A stretch of 16,459 nt of DNA from Syntrophaceae bacterium UBA2188 (GTDB lineage: Bacteria > Desulfobacterota > BSN033 > UBA1163): NCBI GenBank assembly GCA_002327985.1, contig DCVM01000004.1:1-16459 (forward strand), given 5' to 3'. The number at the start of each line of letters is the position of its first letter. Positions within the stretch are counted from its first letter, which is position 1. A program made the translations under genes and the position numbers. This document shows positions 1 through 6,966 of the stretch, piece by piece. The notes under the pieces were generated by a model. It saw nothing but the letters and a program-made list of their open reading frames with translations. It did not search any database and was not told the origin of the DNA.

Positions 1-23
1 GTTTAAGAAGTGACATTCGTCAG

Positions 24-935
24 TTAATCTTCGAAGCAGGATTTTGGCAGGCTAATGAGTTCTAATCCCTCGTAAAGTCTTTCAACTTTTACAGAAAGCT
101 CCTTGATCGTTCTTAAAAAAGGCTCAGGTATGATGAGGGTTGTTTTTGCTACCTCTTCTTCATAAAGATTGTGTCTCAGGTACGGGGGTTCGTTTTCACC
201 AAACCATATCTCAGCCTCCCACGATTTTTGATTGAATAATTCAGTCTTGGAATCTTTTTCATTCAGTCCAAAAAGGTTTCCAGAAGAAATGAAGGCCAAT
301 ATACCGTGATTGGAAGTGATTTTTGGGGAGAGATTGGCGTACATGCACATGAATTCCCCCCCAAAGGCAACCGCGCGGATGGATAGGCTGTATCCATTGA
401 TCTTGCTTTCGACATATTCCTGGAGGAGATAATGATGGGACATCAGGTTCAATTTCCATAAATCGGAAGGGTCGGAAATGACCTGTAAATCTCTTCCGCC
501 CCTTCCCACCCGACGCTTCAGAACGACCTTTCTCTTCCTTTCGATGAATCGGTCAGCACTGACTAAATCTTCTGTATCAAGGATGATTGTCTCAGGCATC
601 AGTGCGATGGAATGGATCAATTGGTATTGATTCCATTTATCCTCAAGCCTCAATCCGGGATGGAAGGTTTTTGGTAAGGGTCCCATTCCGTCCATCCATA
701 TTTTGAGTGGTTTTAGACTTTCGATAAAAGGAAGGGAGTGAAGGTAATCCTTAAATGTTTTGCCATAGACTTTTCGAGAGGTCCATTCAATTCGTCTGAA
801 GATATCCGAAGGCTTTCCGAAGTGGACCAAATGAGTAAGATGGTACTCATGGGCTCCGCCTGGAAGACCCACATTTACCTCTGACAGATAGAGTTTTAAT
901 TCGGAGGTGATCAAAAAATCGATTCCGAGATACAT
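24..935 (-). CDS. ATP-grasp protein with circularly permuted motif order, RiPP-cassette associated
   Basis: A 303-aa protein, probably an ATP-dependent ligase joining a carboxylate to an amine. The N-terminus (residues 4-25) reads GIDFLITSELKLYLSEVNVG; D6, E19 and N21 look like the metal-binding end of an ATP-grasp domain, which normally lies at the C-terminus. The expected N-terminal elements come later: K140 followed by a GRGG loop (144-147), then the hinge LLQEYV (171-175) and R187. This order matches circularly permuted ATP-grasp proteins. At 303 aa it is short for those families. An in-frame stop lies four codons before the ATG, so the start is fixed; AAGAAGG just upstream is the ribosome site. 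It follows the radical SAM gene and the 20-aa peptide gene but is separated from them by a strong terminator, so expression probably depends on readthrough. A role in peptide tailoring is inferred from context; substrate unknown. Confidence 0.72.
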   Translation of the reverse strand: MYLGIDFLITSELKLYLSEVNVGLPGGAHEYHLTHLVHFGKPSDIFRRIEWTSRKVYGKTFKDYLHSLPFIESLKPLKIWMDGMGPLPKTFHPGLRLEDKWNQYQLIHSIALMPETIILDTEDLVSADRFIERKRKVVLKRRVGRGGRDLQVISDPSDLWKLNLMSHHYLLQEYVESKINGYSLSIRAVAFGGEFMCMYANLSPKITSNHGILAFISSGNLFGLNEKDSKTELFNQKSWEAEIWFGENEPPYLRHNLYEEEVAKTTLIIPEPFLRTIKELSVKVERLYEGLELISLPKSCFED

Positions 936-945
936 CCTTCTTAAA

Positions 946-971
946 TAAAAAAACAGGTCTGGTGACCTGTT
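946..971 (-). terminator. Rho-independent terminator before the ATP-grasp gene
   Basis: On the minus strand AACAGGTC-ACCA-GACCTGTT forms a perfect 8-bp stem with a 4-nt loop, followed at once by a run of T (TTTTTTTA). It lies 11 nt before the ATP-grasp start codon, so it would end most transcripts from the upstream peptide/radical SAM genes and leave readthrough, or processing, to set ATP-grasp levels. Confidence 0.75.
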
Positions 972-1000
972 CCTTCTCCTTTCTTTCTTCCAGAGAGAAA

Positions 1001-1029
1001 GGGCTCCTCCCCTTCATGAGAAGGAGCCC
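1001..1029 (-). terminator. Hairpin directly after the 20-aa peptide gene
   Basis: GGGCTCCT and AGGAGCCC are perfect 8-bp arms around a 13-nt loop that can partly pair further. On the minus strand the stem is followed by TTTCTCTCT, a weak U-rich tail. It starts 12 nt after the stop of the 20-aa gene. It may be a leaky terminator or an mRNA 3'-end stabiliser that keeps the peptide message abundant relative to downstream sequence. Confidence 0.5.
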
Positions 1030-1041
1030 GACGTGGATCAC

Positions 1042-1104
1042 TTAACAGGATGCTTTACATTTGCAAAGACCGGAGAACCTTTTGGCCACCTTCTTGATGG
1101 TCAT
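1042..1104 (-). CDS. 20-aa Lys/Cys-rich peptide, candidate RiPP precursor
   Basis: A complete 20-codon ORF encoding MTIKKVAKRFSGLCKCKASC. It has a basic N-terminal half, a Gly at residue 12, and three cysteines (C14, C16, C20), the last being the C-terminal residue. A near-consensus ribosome site (AAAGGAGGTGG) lies 5 nt before its ATG, and the ATG sits one base after the TGA of the radical SAM gene. Such a strong, well-spaced site and this coupling argue for real translation. Cys-rich short peptides beside SPASM radical SAM enzymes are typical substrates (sactipeptide- or ranthipeptide-like thioethers), so residues 13-20 are the likely modified part. No precursor family is recognised. It could also be a short structural or regulatory peptide. 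Confidence 0.62.
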   Translation of the reverse strand: MTIKKVAKRFSGLCKCKASC

Positions 1105-1105
1105 T

Positions 1106-2272
1106 TCATCCACCTCCTTTCAAAATCCCTCTTGCATAGCATTGAAAGAGGTCCGGTTGAAATAAATCGCCCTGCATTTTAGCCCGGTAGCGACAACCGC
1201 CCCGGCACTCTTCAAACACGGGGCATTTACAAGTGAGGTCTTTTAGGGGGATGCGAGGAATTCGTGCCCAACCTGTTCGAAGGCCTTCCTCGATGGATCC
1301 CACCGGTTCGTTACTGAAAAGGCCACACTTACAAATGGTCCCATTGGCCATTATAGCACAAAGATGGGCTCCGCAAGTAAAATTTTTTTGCGAACCATGA
1401 AATCCTCCTCCATAACCATAACTGAGAAAAGGGCCTGCCTCCGAAGGGGTGACCCAGAACTCCTGATTTATTTTTAATCTTCCTTCCAGGCAAGGGACAT
1501 CGACATTCCACTCTTCAATATTTTTTGATTGGAGGAGTGAGGCCAACTGATCGAATTCGGATAGATTTTTACGATGAATCATAGTAGCCACGGAGACCCG
1601 AAGGTTGGCTTCTTGAAGATGGTCAATGGCCATGATGGTTTTTTCGAAGGTTCCTTTTCCCCGAAGGGATTCATGGCCCTCTTTCATTCCATCGAGACTG
1701 ATCTGAACTTCATGGACGCGAAGTTTCTGGGCTCTCTCTCGGGTGATCAACGTGCCGTTGGAAAGGAGAACCGATCGGAAAACATCATTTTGGAGAAGGT
1801 CATTGATTTCCCAAAAATGGGGATGAAGCAGAGGTTCCCCTCCGGAGAGAAGAAGCCTCAACCCCTGAATCTCTTCAAATTCTTCGAATACTTTTTGAAT
1901 CTGGTTCATAGAAAGATCTTGATGAGAACCCTCTCCAATATAACAGTGGCGGCACTGAAGATTGCATCGATCCGTGATCTGGAGTTCAAGATAACGGAGC
2001 GAAGGCATCGGGGAGGGATGGAGGGGCACTTGTTTAACAAGAGGAATTTCTGAAAAGGCGATCAAATTTTCAGTTAGACAAAAATTTATAAATTCCTTAT
2101 CTTTATCGGGAACAGGAGGATTTTCGCCCCTGCTGATTTTACGGAGAAATTGATAGGCCTCCTCATTCAGTTCATAAAGTTCGTCGTTTCGAATGTCGTA
2201 AAGGTGAGGTTCTTCAAGATTTTTTAGAATGGAGTGAGGGGTCAGGATGAGGAATTTATTCTCGGAGGGCAT
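1106..2272 (-). CDS. PqqD-like/radical SAM/SPASM peptide maturase
   Basis: A 388-aa radical SAM enzyme of the peptide-modifying class. Residues about 1-75 resemble a PqqD-like peptide-recognition domain (LYDIRNDELYELNEEAYQFL and following). The radical SAM core starts near residue 92 with CNLQCRHC (C103, C107, C110 bind the 4Fe-4S cluster), then LSGGEP (142-147). The C-terminal SPASM region carries C261, C300, C305, C314, C316, C348, C350, C356, C360 and C378, enough for two auxiliary clusters; the usual CxxC at 348 is CxC here. The start overlaps the 54-aa gene by 17 nt and the stop is one base before the 20-aa peptide gene, so the three are probably translated together. Family knowledge points to thioether or other carbon-centred crosslinking of a short peptide; the 20-aa product is the obvious substrate candidate. 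The exact reaction cannot be read from sequence. Confidence 0.9.
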   Translation of the reverse strand: MPSENKFLILTPHSILKNLEEPHLYDIRNDELYELNEEAYQFLRKISRGENPPVPDKDKEFINFCLTENLIAFSEIPLVKQVPLHPSPMPSLRYLELQITDRCNLQCRHCYIGEGSHQDLSMNQIQKVFEEFEEIQGLRLLLSGGEPLLHPHFWEINDLLQNDVFRSVLLSNGTLITRERAQKLRVHEVQISLDGMKEGHESLRGKGTFEKTIMAIDHLQEANLRVSVATMIHRKNLSEFDQLASLLQSKNIEEWNVDVPCLEGRLKINQEFWVTPSEAGPFLSYGYGGGFHGSQKNFTCGAHLCAIMANGTICKCGLFSNEPVGSIEEGLRTGWARIPRIPLKDLTCKCPVFEECRGGCRYRAKMQGDLFQPDLFQCYARGILKGGG

Positions 2273-2420
2273 TGGAAATCTCTTCAGGGGTAATGATCTT
2301 CTTCTCCAAGAGCCGTTTCAGAATTTTGTAAGCCCCGCATTCCAGGTCCTTGTCGGATTCCTTAAAGAAATCACATTGTTTACAGATTAAATGGATTAAA
2401 GCCTCTTTGTCTAATGTCAT
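2256..2420 (-). CDS. 54-aa small Cys-containing protein, first gene of the RiPP-like cassette
   Basis: An ORF of 54 codons starting MTLDKEALIHLICKQCDFFK and ending in TPEEISNALRE. It is charged and largely helical in character, with CxxC (C13, C16) and a third Cys in LECGAYKIL (C28). AAAGG lies 6 nt before the ATG, and a promoter (TTGATT-17-TATCAT) sits just upstream. Its stop lies 17 nt inside the radical SAM gene, a typical translational coupling. I do not recognise the family. It could be a metal-binding or Fe-S accessory protein, a peptide carrier, or itself a substrate of the maturase. A clustered-Cys pattern and a coherent reading frame make chance unlikely. Confidence 0.65.
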   Translation of the reverse strand: MTLDKEALIHLICKQCDFFKESDKDLECGAYKILKRLLEKKIITPEEISNALRE

Positions 2421-2438
2421 AAGAAACCTTTATTGACA

Positions 2439-2467
2439 ATGATAATTCAAAATGGGATATGAATCAA
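2439..2467 (-). promoter_or_regulatory. Promoter of the RiPP-like cassette
   Basis: On the minus strand TTGATT (2467-2462) and TATCAT (2444-2439) are separated by exactly 17 nt. The predicted transcript would start near 2432, giving a very short leader of about a dozen bases before the ATG at 2420. Confidence 0.55.
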
Positions 2468-2503
2468 GGTCGTTCAGGGAGATAAAATTTAATTTAAAAG
2501 GAG

Positions 2504-2533
2504 TTGACGGTGAAAAGGGATTGAATTTATAAT
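2504..2533 (+). promoter_or_regulatory. Promoter of nifU-nifS
   Basis: TTGACG (2504-2509) and a perfect TATAAT (2528-2533) are separated by 18 nt, about 35 nt before the nifU start. It is divergent from the cassette promoter; the two -35 boxes are 36 bp apart. An AT-rich short palindrome AAATTTAATTT lies between them and could be a regulator site, but no known operator (IscR, Fur) is recognised with confidence. Confidence 0.6.
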
Positions 2534-2567
2534 AAAATATATTGAATAAAAACATCGGGGGTTTTCT

Positions 2568-3410
2568 ATGTGGGATTATACAGAGAAGGTCAAGGATCAC
2601 TTTTTGAATCCGAGAAATGTTGGAGAGATTGAGAATCCAGATGGAGCCGGCGAGGTAGGCTCCCTCGCTTGCGGGGATGCCTTGAGGCTCAGCTTCAAGT
2701 TGGATGAAAATAAACGGATCAAAGAAGCGAAGTTCAAGACTTTTGGTTGTGCAAGTGCCATTGCCTCCTCTTCTGCGCTGACGGAAATCATCAAGGGAAA
2801 GACCCTCGAGGAGGCCGCCAAGGTGACCAATCAAGATATCGCCAACTATCTTGGGGGACTCCCAGAAGAAAAGATGCACTGCTCCGTGATGGGAAGAGAA
2901 GCGCTCGAAATTGCTATTGCCAATTATCACGGGCAGAAGGTGGTCAAAGAGGATTTTGAAATTATCTGCAAATGTTTTGGAGTAACGGATAGAGAGATTA
3001 TCAAGGCGATTCGCGAGGATGATCTCAAGACCGTGGAGCAAGTGACCTATTACACCAAGGCAGGAGGGGGATGCGAGCAGTGCCATCCCAAGATCGAAGC
3101 CCTCATTAATCAAGTGAGAAAGGAGATGGCGAAGGAGGCTCCCCCACTCCAGCAAGAGAAAAAGAAATTGACCAACATCCAGAAAATCAAATTGATCCAG
3201 GAAACCCTGGGTAGGGAAATTATTCCGGCTTTAAAAGCGGATGGAGGAGACTTAGAATTGATTGATGTGGAAGGGAATAAAGTTTATGTGGCCTTGAGGG
3301 GAAAATGCTCTTTTTGCCCCAGTTCAGAATTTACTCTGAAAAAATATGTGGAAACCAAATTGAGAGAATTTGTCAGCGACGATATTGAATTGGAGGAGGT
3401 CAGGCTGTGA
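2568..3410 (+). CDS. nifU: Iron-sulfur cluster scaffold protein NifU
   Basis: A full three-domain NifU of 280 aa. Residues 1-125 are the IscU-type scaffold with its three cluster-binding cysteines C35 (LACGD), C61 (FGCAS) and C105 (MHCSV). Residues about 130-180 are the BFD-like permanent 2Fe-2S domain with CKC (C134, C136) and CEQC (C169, C172). Residues about 200-280 are the Nfu domain with CSFC (C247, C250). It assembles Fe-S clusters on sulfur delivered by NifS and passes them to apo-proteins. The stop overlaps the GTG start of nifS by 4 nt, so the two are coupled. There is no nitrogenase gene in view, so it may serve general cluster assembly, as NifU does in several anaerobes. The radical SAM maturase across the divergent promoter would be a heavy Fe-S client. 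Confidence 0.95.
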   Translation: MWDYTEKVKDHFLNPRNVGEIENPDGAGEVGSLACGDALRLSFKLDENKRIKEAKFKTFGCASAIASSSALTEIIKGKTLEEAAKVTNQDIANYLGGLPEEKMHCSVMGREALEIAIANYHGQKVVKEDFEIICKCFGVTDREIIKAIREDDLKTVEQVTYYTKAGGGCEQCHPKIEALINQVRKEMAKEAPPLQQEKKKLTNIQKIKLIQETLGREIIPALKADGGDLELIDVEGNKVYVALRGKCSFCPSSEFTLKKYVETKLREFVSDDIELEEVRL

Positions 3411-4588
3411 AGACTGTCTATGTGGATAATAATGCAACGACCAAAGTGGCTCCTGAAGTCTTAGAGGAAATGTTGCCCTATTTCTCTGAACTTTACGGGA
3501 ATCCCTCCAGCATGCATTTTTTCGGAGGGCAAGTACAGAAGAAAGTGAATGAAGCCAGAGAAAAGGTAGCTGACTTATTGGGTGCAGATCCGCCCGAGAT
3601 CGTCTTCACCAGTTGCGGGACAGAGAGTGATAATGCCGCGATATTAGGAACACTTGATTCCTATCCGGAAAAGCGACACCTCATCACTACCCGGGTGGAA
3701 CACCCGGCCATCGGGAATGTGGGAACCTATTTGGGCCGAAAGGGCTACCGGGTGTCCGAACTTTCTGTGGATCGGGAGGGGCGGTTAGATGTGGATGAGT
3801 TAAGGGAATCCTTCACCGATGAGACGGCTCTGGTCACCATCATGTATGCCAATAATGAAACAGGGGTGATTTTTCCTATCGAAGAGATCGGCGAGATTGT
3901 GAAAGCTAAGGGAATTCCTTTTCACACCGACGCCGTACAGACCGTGGGGAAGATTCCTATCAATATGAAGAAATCAAAAGTCGATATGCTTTCCCTTTCT
4001 GGCCATAAACTCCATGCGCCCAAAGGAATTGGAGTCCTCTATATACGAAAAGGAACGAAATTTTCTCCCTTCATGATCGGTGGCCATCAAGAGAAAGGGA
4101 GAAGGGGGGGAACTGAGAATGTCCCTTATATCATCGGTCTTGGGAAGGCTTGTGAGCTGGCCAAAAGACATCTCGACGAGGAGAACACAAGGATCAAGGT
4201 CTTGAGGGATTATCTCGAGGCGAAACTTTTAGAAAAGATTCCTAATACGTTAGTCAACGGAGATCGAAATCATCGACTTCCCAATACCGTGAGCGTCAGT
4301 TTTGAATATGTGGAAGGGGAATCGATCCTCCTTCTGCTTTCTGATCTTGGCATCTGTGCCTCTTCAGGTTCGGCCTGTACTTCCGGTTCACTCGAACCTT
4401 CGCATGTCCTCAGAGCCATGGGTGTGCCGTTCACCGCTGCCCACGGTTCGATCCGTTTCAGCCTCTCGATCTATAATACGAAAGAGGAGATGGACTACAT
4501 CATCGAACACCTTCCGCCTATCATCCAGAGGCTACGGGATATCTCACCCTTCTGGAAAGATTATTTGAAGTCTCAGGGAAAAGGATAA
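3407..4588 (+). CDS. nifS: Cysteine desulfurase NifS
   Basis: A PLP-dependent enzyme of 393 aa that removes sulfur from cysteine as an enzyme-bound persulfide and gives alanine. Residues typical of the family are present: VDNNATT at the N-terminus, H99 in RVEHP stacking on PLP, the PLP Schiff-base lysine K201 in SGHKLHAPKG, and the catalytic C324 in SGSACTSGS. The NifS-type short active-site loop and the partner nifU favour NifS over other group I desulfurases such as IscS. It uses a GTG start overlapping the nifU stop (GTGA), with GGAGGAGGT upstream. The gene ends 24 bp from the convergent PaaK-like gene, and no clear hairpin terminator is seen between them. Confidence 0.95.
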   Translation: MKTVYVDNNATTKVAPEVLEEMLPYFSELYGNPSSMHFFGGQVQKKVNEAREKVADLLGADPPEIVFTSCGTESDNAAILGTLDSYPEKRHLITTRVEHPAIGNVGTYLGRKGYRVSELSVDREGRLDVDELRESFTDETALVTIMYANNETGVIFPIEEIGEIVKAKGIPFHTDAVQTVGKIPINMKKSKVDMLSLSGHKLHAPKGIGVLYIRKGTKFSPFMIGGHQEKGRRGGTENVPYIIGLGKACELAKRHLDEENTRIKVLRDYLEAKLLEKIPNTLVNGDRNHRLPNTVSVSFEYVEGESILLLLSDLGICASSGSACTSGSLEPSHVLRAMGVPFTAAHGSIRFSLSIYNTKEEMDYIIEHLPPIIQRLRDISPFWKDYLKSQGKG

Positions 4589-4612
4589 TATCAAGCCTTT
4601 CGGAAGTCTCTG

Positions 4613-5983
4613 TTACCGGTATTGTTCTTCAAACAGGGGCGTCTTTTTTGTCACTCTTCCTAATGCTTCGGGGGGGACGAATTCGACCTTCGACCGTATT
4701 TGATAAAGCTGAAACATCCGCTCTTCAATCTCCCTGGCTAAATCAGGCAATTGCATTTGTTCTGTGCCGAGACCCTGTTCTACCTTGATCTTTAAGGGGG
4801 GAGTGATATTTGGAGGAGGTTCTGTCAGGACGATTCGCATGGCTCCCGTGACTCTCGGGATGAAGGATGTGACGACATCCCGGACAGCGATCGGGAAGAC
4901 GCTCACTCCTTCCACCCATAGACGATCTGCTAACCTCCCGATGTGTTTAATTCGATTTCCGGGTCCTGGATACCCACACTCACAGGATTTGGTAAAGACC
5001 TGAATGACATCACCCAGTTTATATTTTATAAGCGGCAATCCTTCTCGATCGAGGGACGTAATCAATCCCTCCCCGATCGCACCGTCCTTGACTTCAATCG
5101 GTTTTTTTGTGTCGGGGTCAATCAAATCGTCTGACCAGATTGTTAAATCCAGTGCGACCTCGTGAAGTCCCTGATATTCGTCTGCCGAACAGGAGCTGGA
5201 AAACCCTTCGCTGTTGATCATCAGGTAGTCATTCCATCTCCCGAGAAATGCTTCTTCCATCCTTTTTCGAATCGAAGGGATGGCCACCCCGGGTTCGCCG
5301 CTCAGAAGAAGCTTTTTTATCCCGAGTTCTGAAACAGGTTTCCCAGTCAATTTTGGATAGGCCTCAATCAGCCCTTCCGCAAAGGAGGGGGTGGACATGA
5401 GGACGTTAGGCCAGGTTACCTTCGCGTATTCCACAATTTTTTCAAGGGGGGTTTCAGCGCCGATATCAAGACAAAGGATTCCCATCACTTGGAGAGGTGT
5501 CTTAACAATGCTACCCGCCCATCCTCCACTGAGTGGAAAACAGAAGAGGACTCGATCTCCAGGGCGAAGCCCGGCCAACCAGTATCCCCGGGCGGTCCCT
5601 TCGTTCCATCGGTCAACATCATGTTGGGTAAAGGAATAACTGAAGGTGGGAAGTCCGGTCGTTCCACCCGTTGTTTTGGCCATGACAATCTTCTCGGGAG
5701 GGCAACATAAGTGAATCCCAAAAGGATGGCCGAAACGTTCAATCGATTCCTTTTGGCTTTGTCTTTCGTCTTCCTTATCCATCAGGAGTGGTATCTTCCT
5801 AAAATCTTCCCAGGTCTTGATCTCATCGGGACGGAATCCCACTTCATCAAATTTTCGCCTGTAAAATTCAGAATGGGTATAACCATATTTGAGCTGTTTC
5901 CGTAATTTTCTGAGGCGGACCCTTTCTATTTCTTCTCTGCCCAGGGTCTCCATTTTTTCATTCCACACCTTTTTCTCAGGCAT
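4613..5983 (-). CDS. PaaK-like adenylate-forming enzyme (phenylacetate-CoA ligase family)
   Basis: A 456-aa member of the ANL superfamily closest in pattern to phenylacetate-CoA ligases. The nucleotide loop is KTTGGTTGLPT (103-113). The adenosine region includes NSEG (257-260), then IKYKLGD (319-325) and the hinge GRLADRLWVEGVSVFP (349-364). A C-terminal lysine pair (446-447) could act in adenylation. C334 and C336 in SCECGY may be part of a small metal site. It would activate a carboxylic acid as acyl-AMP and probably make an acyl-CoA; the acid is unknown. Its ATG overlaps the agmatinase stop by 8 nt (ATGCCTGA), preceded by AGAGAGG, so it is translated with the polyamine genes. No phenylacetate-catabolism genes are nearby, so calling it paaK would be misleading. 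Confidence 0.82.
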   Translation of the reverse strand: MPEKKVWNEKMETLGREEIERVRLRKLRKQLKYGYTHSEFYRRKFDEVGFRPDEIKTWEDFRKIPLLMDKEDERQSQKESIERFGHPFGIHLCCPPEKIVMAKTTGGTTGLPTFSYSFTQHDVDRWNEGTARGYWLAGLRPGDRVLFCFPLSGGWAGSIVKTPLQVMGILCLDIGAETPLEKIVEYAKVTWPNVLMSTPSFAEGLIEAYPKLTGKPVSELGIKKLLLSGEPGVAIPSIRKRMEEAFLGRWNDYLMINSEGFSSSCSADEYQGLHEVALDLTIWSDDLIDPDTKKPIEVKDGAIGEGLITSLDREGLPLIKYKLGDVIQVFTKSCECGYPGPGNRIKHIGRLADRLWVEGVSVFPIAVRDVVTSFIPRVTGAMRIVLTEPPPNITPPLKIKVEQGLGTEQMQLPDLAREIEERMFQLYQIRSKVEFVPPEALGRVTKKTPLFEEQYR

Positions 5984-6872
5984 TTTTCCTCTCTTTCTGA
6001 ATAGGTTTCACAGCCCTTGAAAAACAGAAGGCAAGGATCATCTCTCTTAACATGACAGACGCTGTAACAGAGGAGACCTGGGTTGGATCATAATCCGGTG
6101 TCAGCTCCACCATATCCAATCCAATCACATGAAGGGTTTGGAGTCTCTTAAGAAGGAAAAGGAATTCTTGGAAGGTGAGCCCTCCGGGTTCCGGGGTGCC
6201 AACACCTGGGAGAAGGCTTGGGTCGATCACATCGAGATCGAGGGTGATATAAACAGGCTTATTTTTGAGACGCCTGATCATTGCGTTCAGGGAGGCCGGA
6301 TCATAAGAGATGATGGATTTCATCTTTCTGGCCAATTTAAATTCATCCTCCGTACCGGATCGAATCCCGATTTGAAACAGTCTGCCCTCATCAAGATAAT
6401 CGACCACTTTTCTCATCACGGTACTGTGGCACAGAGATTCGCCCAGATATTCTTCCCTTAAGTCTGTGTGGGCGTCAATGTGAAGGATATGAAGTTGAGG
6501 ATACCATGGGAGAAGCTCTTCTATTGCTGGAAGGGTGATCAGATGGTCCCCTCCCAGGAGGATTGGAAATTTTTCCTTGGAGAGGATCTGACCAAGGGCC
6601 TTCCGAATCAAGCCTAAAGATCTCTTTTTTTCTCCCAGGGGCAACTCCAGGTCTCCCTGATCATGAATGGAACACTGGCTCAGGTCTCTTTGAAGATAAG
6701 GACTGAAGGTTTCGATTCCCCAAGATGCCCTCCGAATCGCAGAGGGGCCAAAACGAGCACCCGGCCGAAAGGAGGCTGAACCGTCGTAAGGACACCCCAG
6801 GATCACCCCGTCGCTTTTTTCAAAAGAGGCATTCGCCGAGAGAAAGCTGGTTTCTATAAAAGAAAGTGTCAT
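5976..6872 (-). CDS. speB: Agmatinase/ureohydrolase family protein
   Basis: A 298-aa ureohydrolase. All binuclear manganese ligands are visible: H110 (GGDH), D133, H135 and D137 (IDAHTD), D212 and D214 (LDLDVID). The GVGTPEPGG and GLDMVELTP motifs that follow are also typical. The predicted reaction is agmatine plus water to putrescine plus urea. Arginine, guanidinobutyrate or other guanidino substrates cannot be excluded from sequence, but the pyruvoyl arginine decarboxylase gene 94 bp upstream strongly favours agmatine. The ATG is the only in-frame start after an upstream stop; no good ribosome site precedes it. It ends inside the start of the PaaK-like gene. Confidence 0.88.
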   Translation of the reverse strand: MTLSFIETSFLSANASFEKSDGVILGCPYDGSASFRPGARFGPSAIRRASWGIETFSPYLQRDLSQCSIHDQGDLELPLGEKKRSLGLIRKALGQILSKEKFPILLGGDHLITLPAIEELLPWYPQLHILHIDAHTDLREEYLGESLCHSTVMRKVVDYLDEGRLFQIGIRSGTEDEFKLARKMKSIISYDPASLNAMIRRLKNKPVYITLDLDVIDPSLLPGVGTPEPGGLTFQEFLFLLKRLQTLHVIGLDMVELTPDYDPTQVSSVTASVMLREMILAFCFSRAVKPIQKERKNA

Positions 6873-6966
6873 GGATTGGAATTTAAAGTGAGTTTTTAGA
6901 ATTGAGAATTCAGAGTTTCAAATGTTGAATCCAGAAATTCTTCAGCCATCATTCACCACACCTGGA

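Noticed and set aside
847..1041. 64-aa minus-strand ORF between the peptide gene and the ATP-grasp gene
   Set aside because: It runs through both hairpins and overlaps the ATP-grasp start in another frame; no ribosome site.
1574..2053. 159-aa plus-strand ORF opposite the radical SAM gene
   Set aside because: Lies fully antisense to a well-supported gene, has low-complexity content and no recognisable domain; a shadow frame.
2430..3155. 241-aa minus-strand ORF opposite nifU
   Set aside because: Antisense to the conserved NifU domains and runs across both divergent promoters; no domain seen.
4589..4612. Bidirectional terminator between nifS and the PaaK-like gene
   Set aside because: Only 24 bp separate the convergent stops and no stem of useful length is visible.
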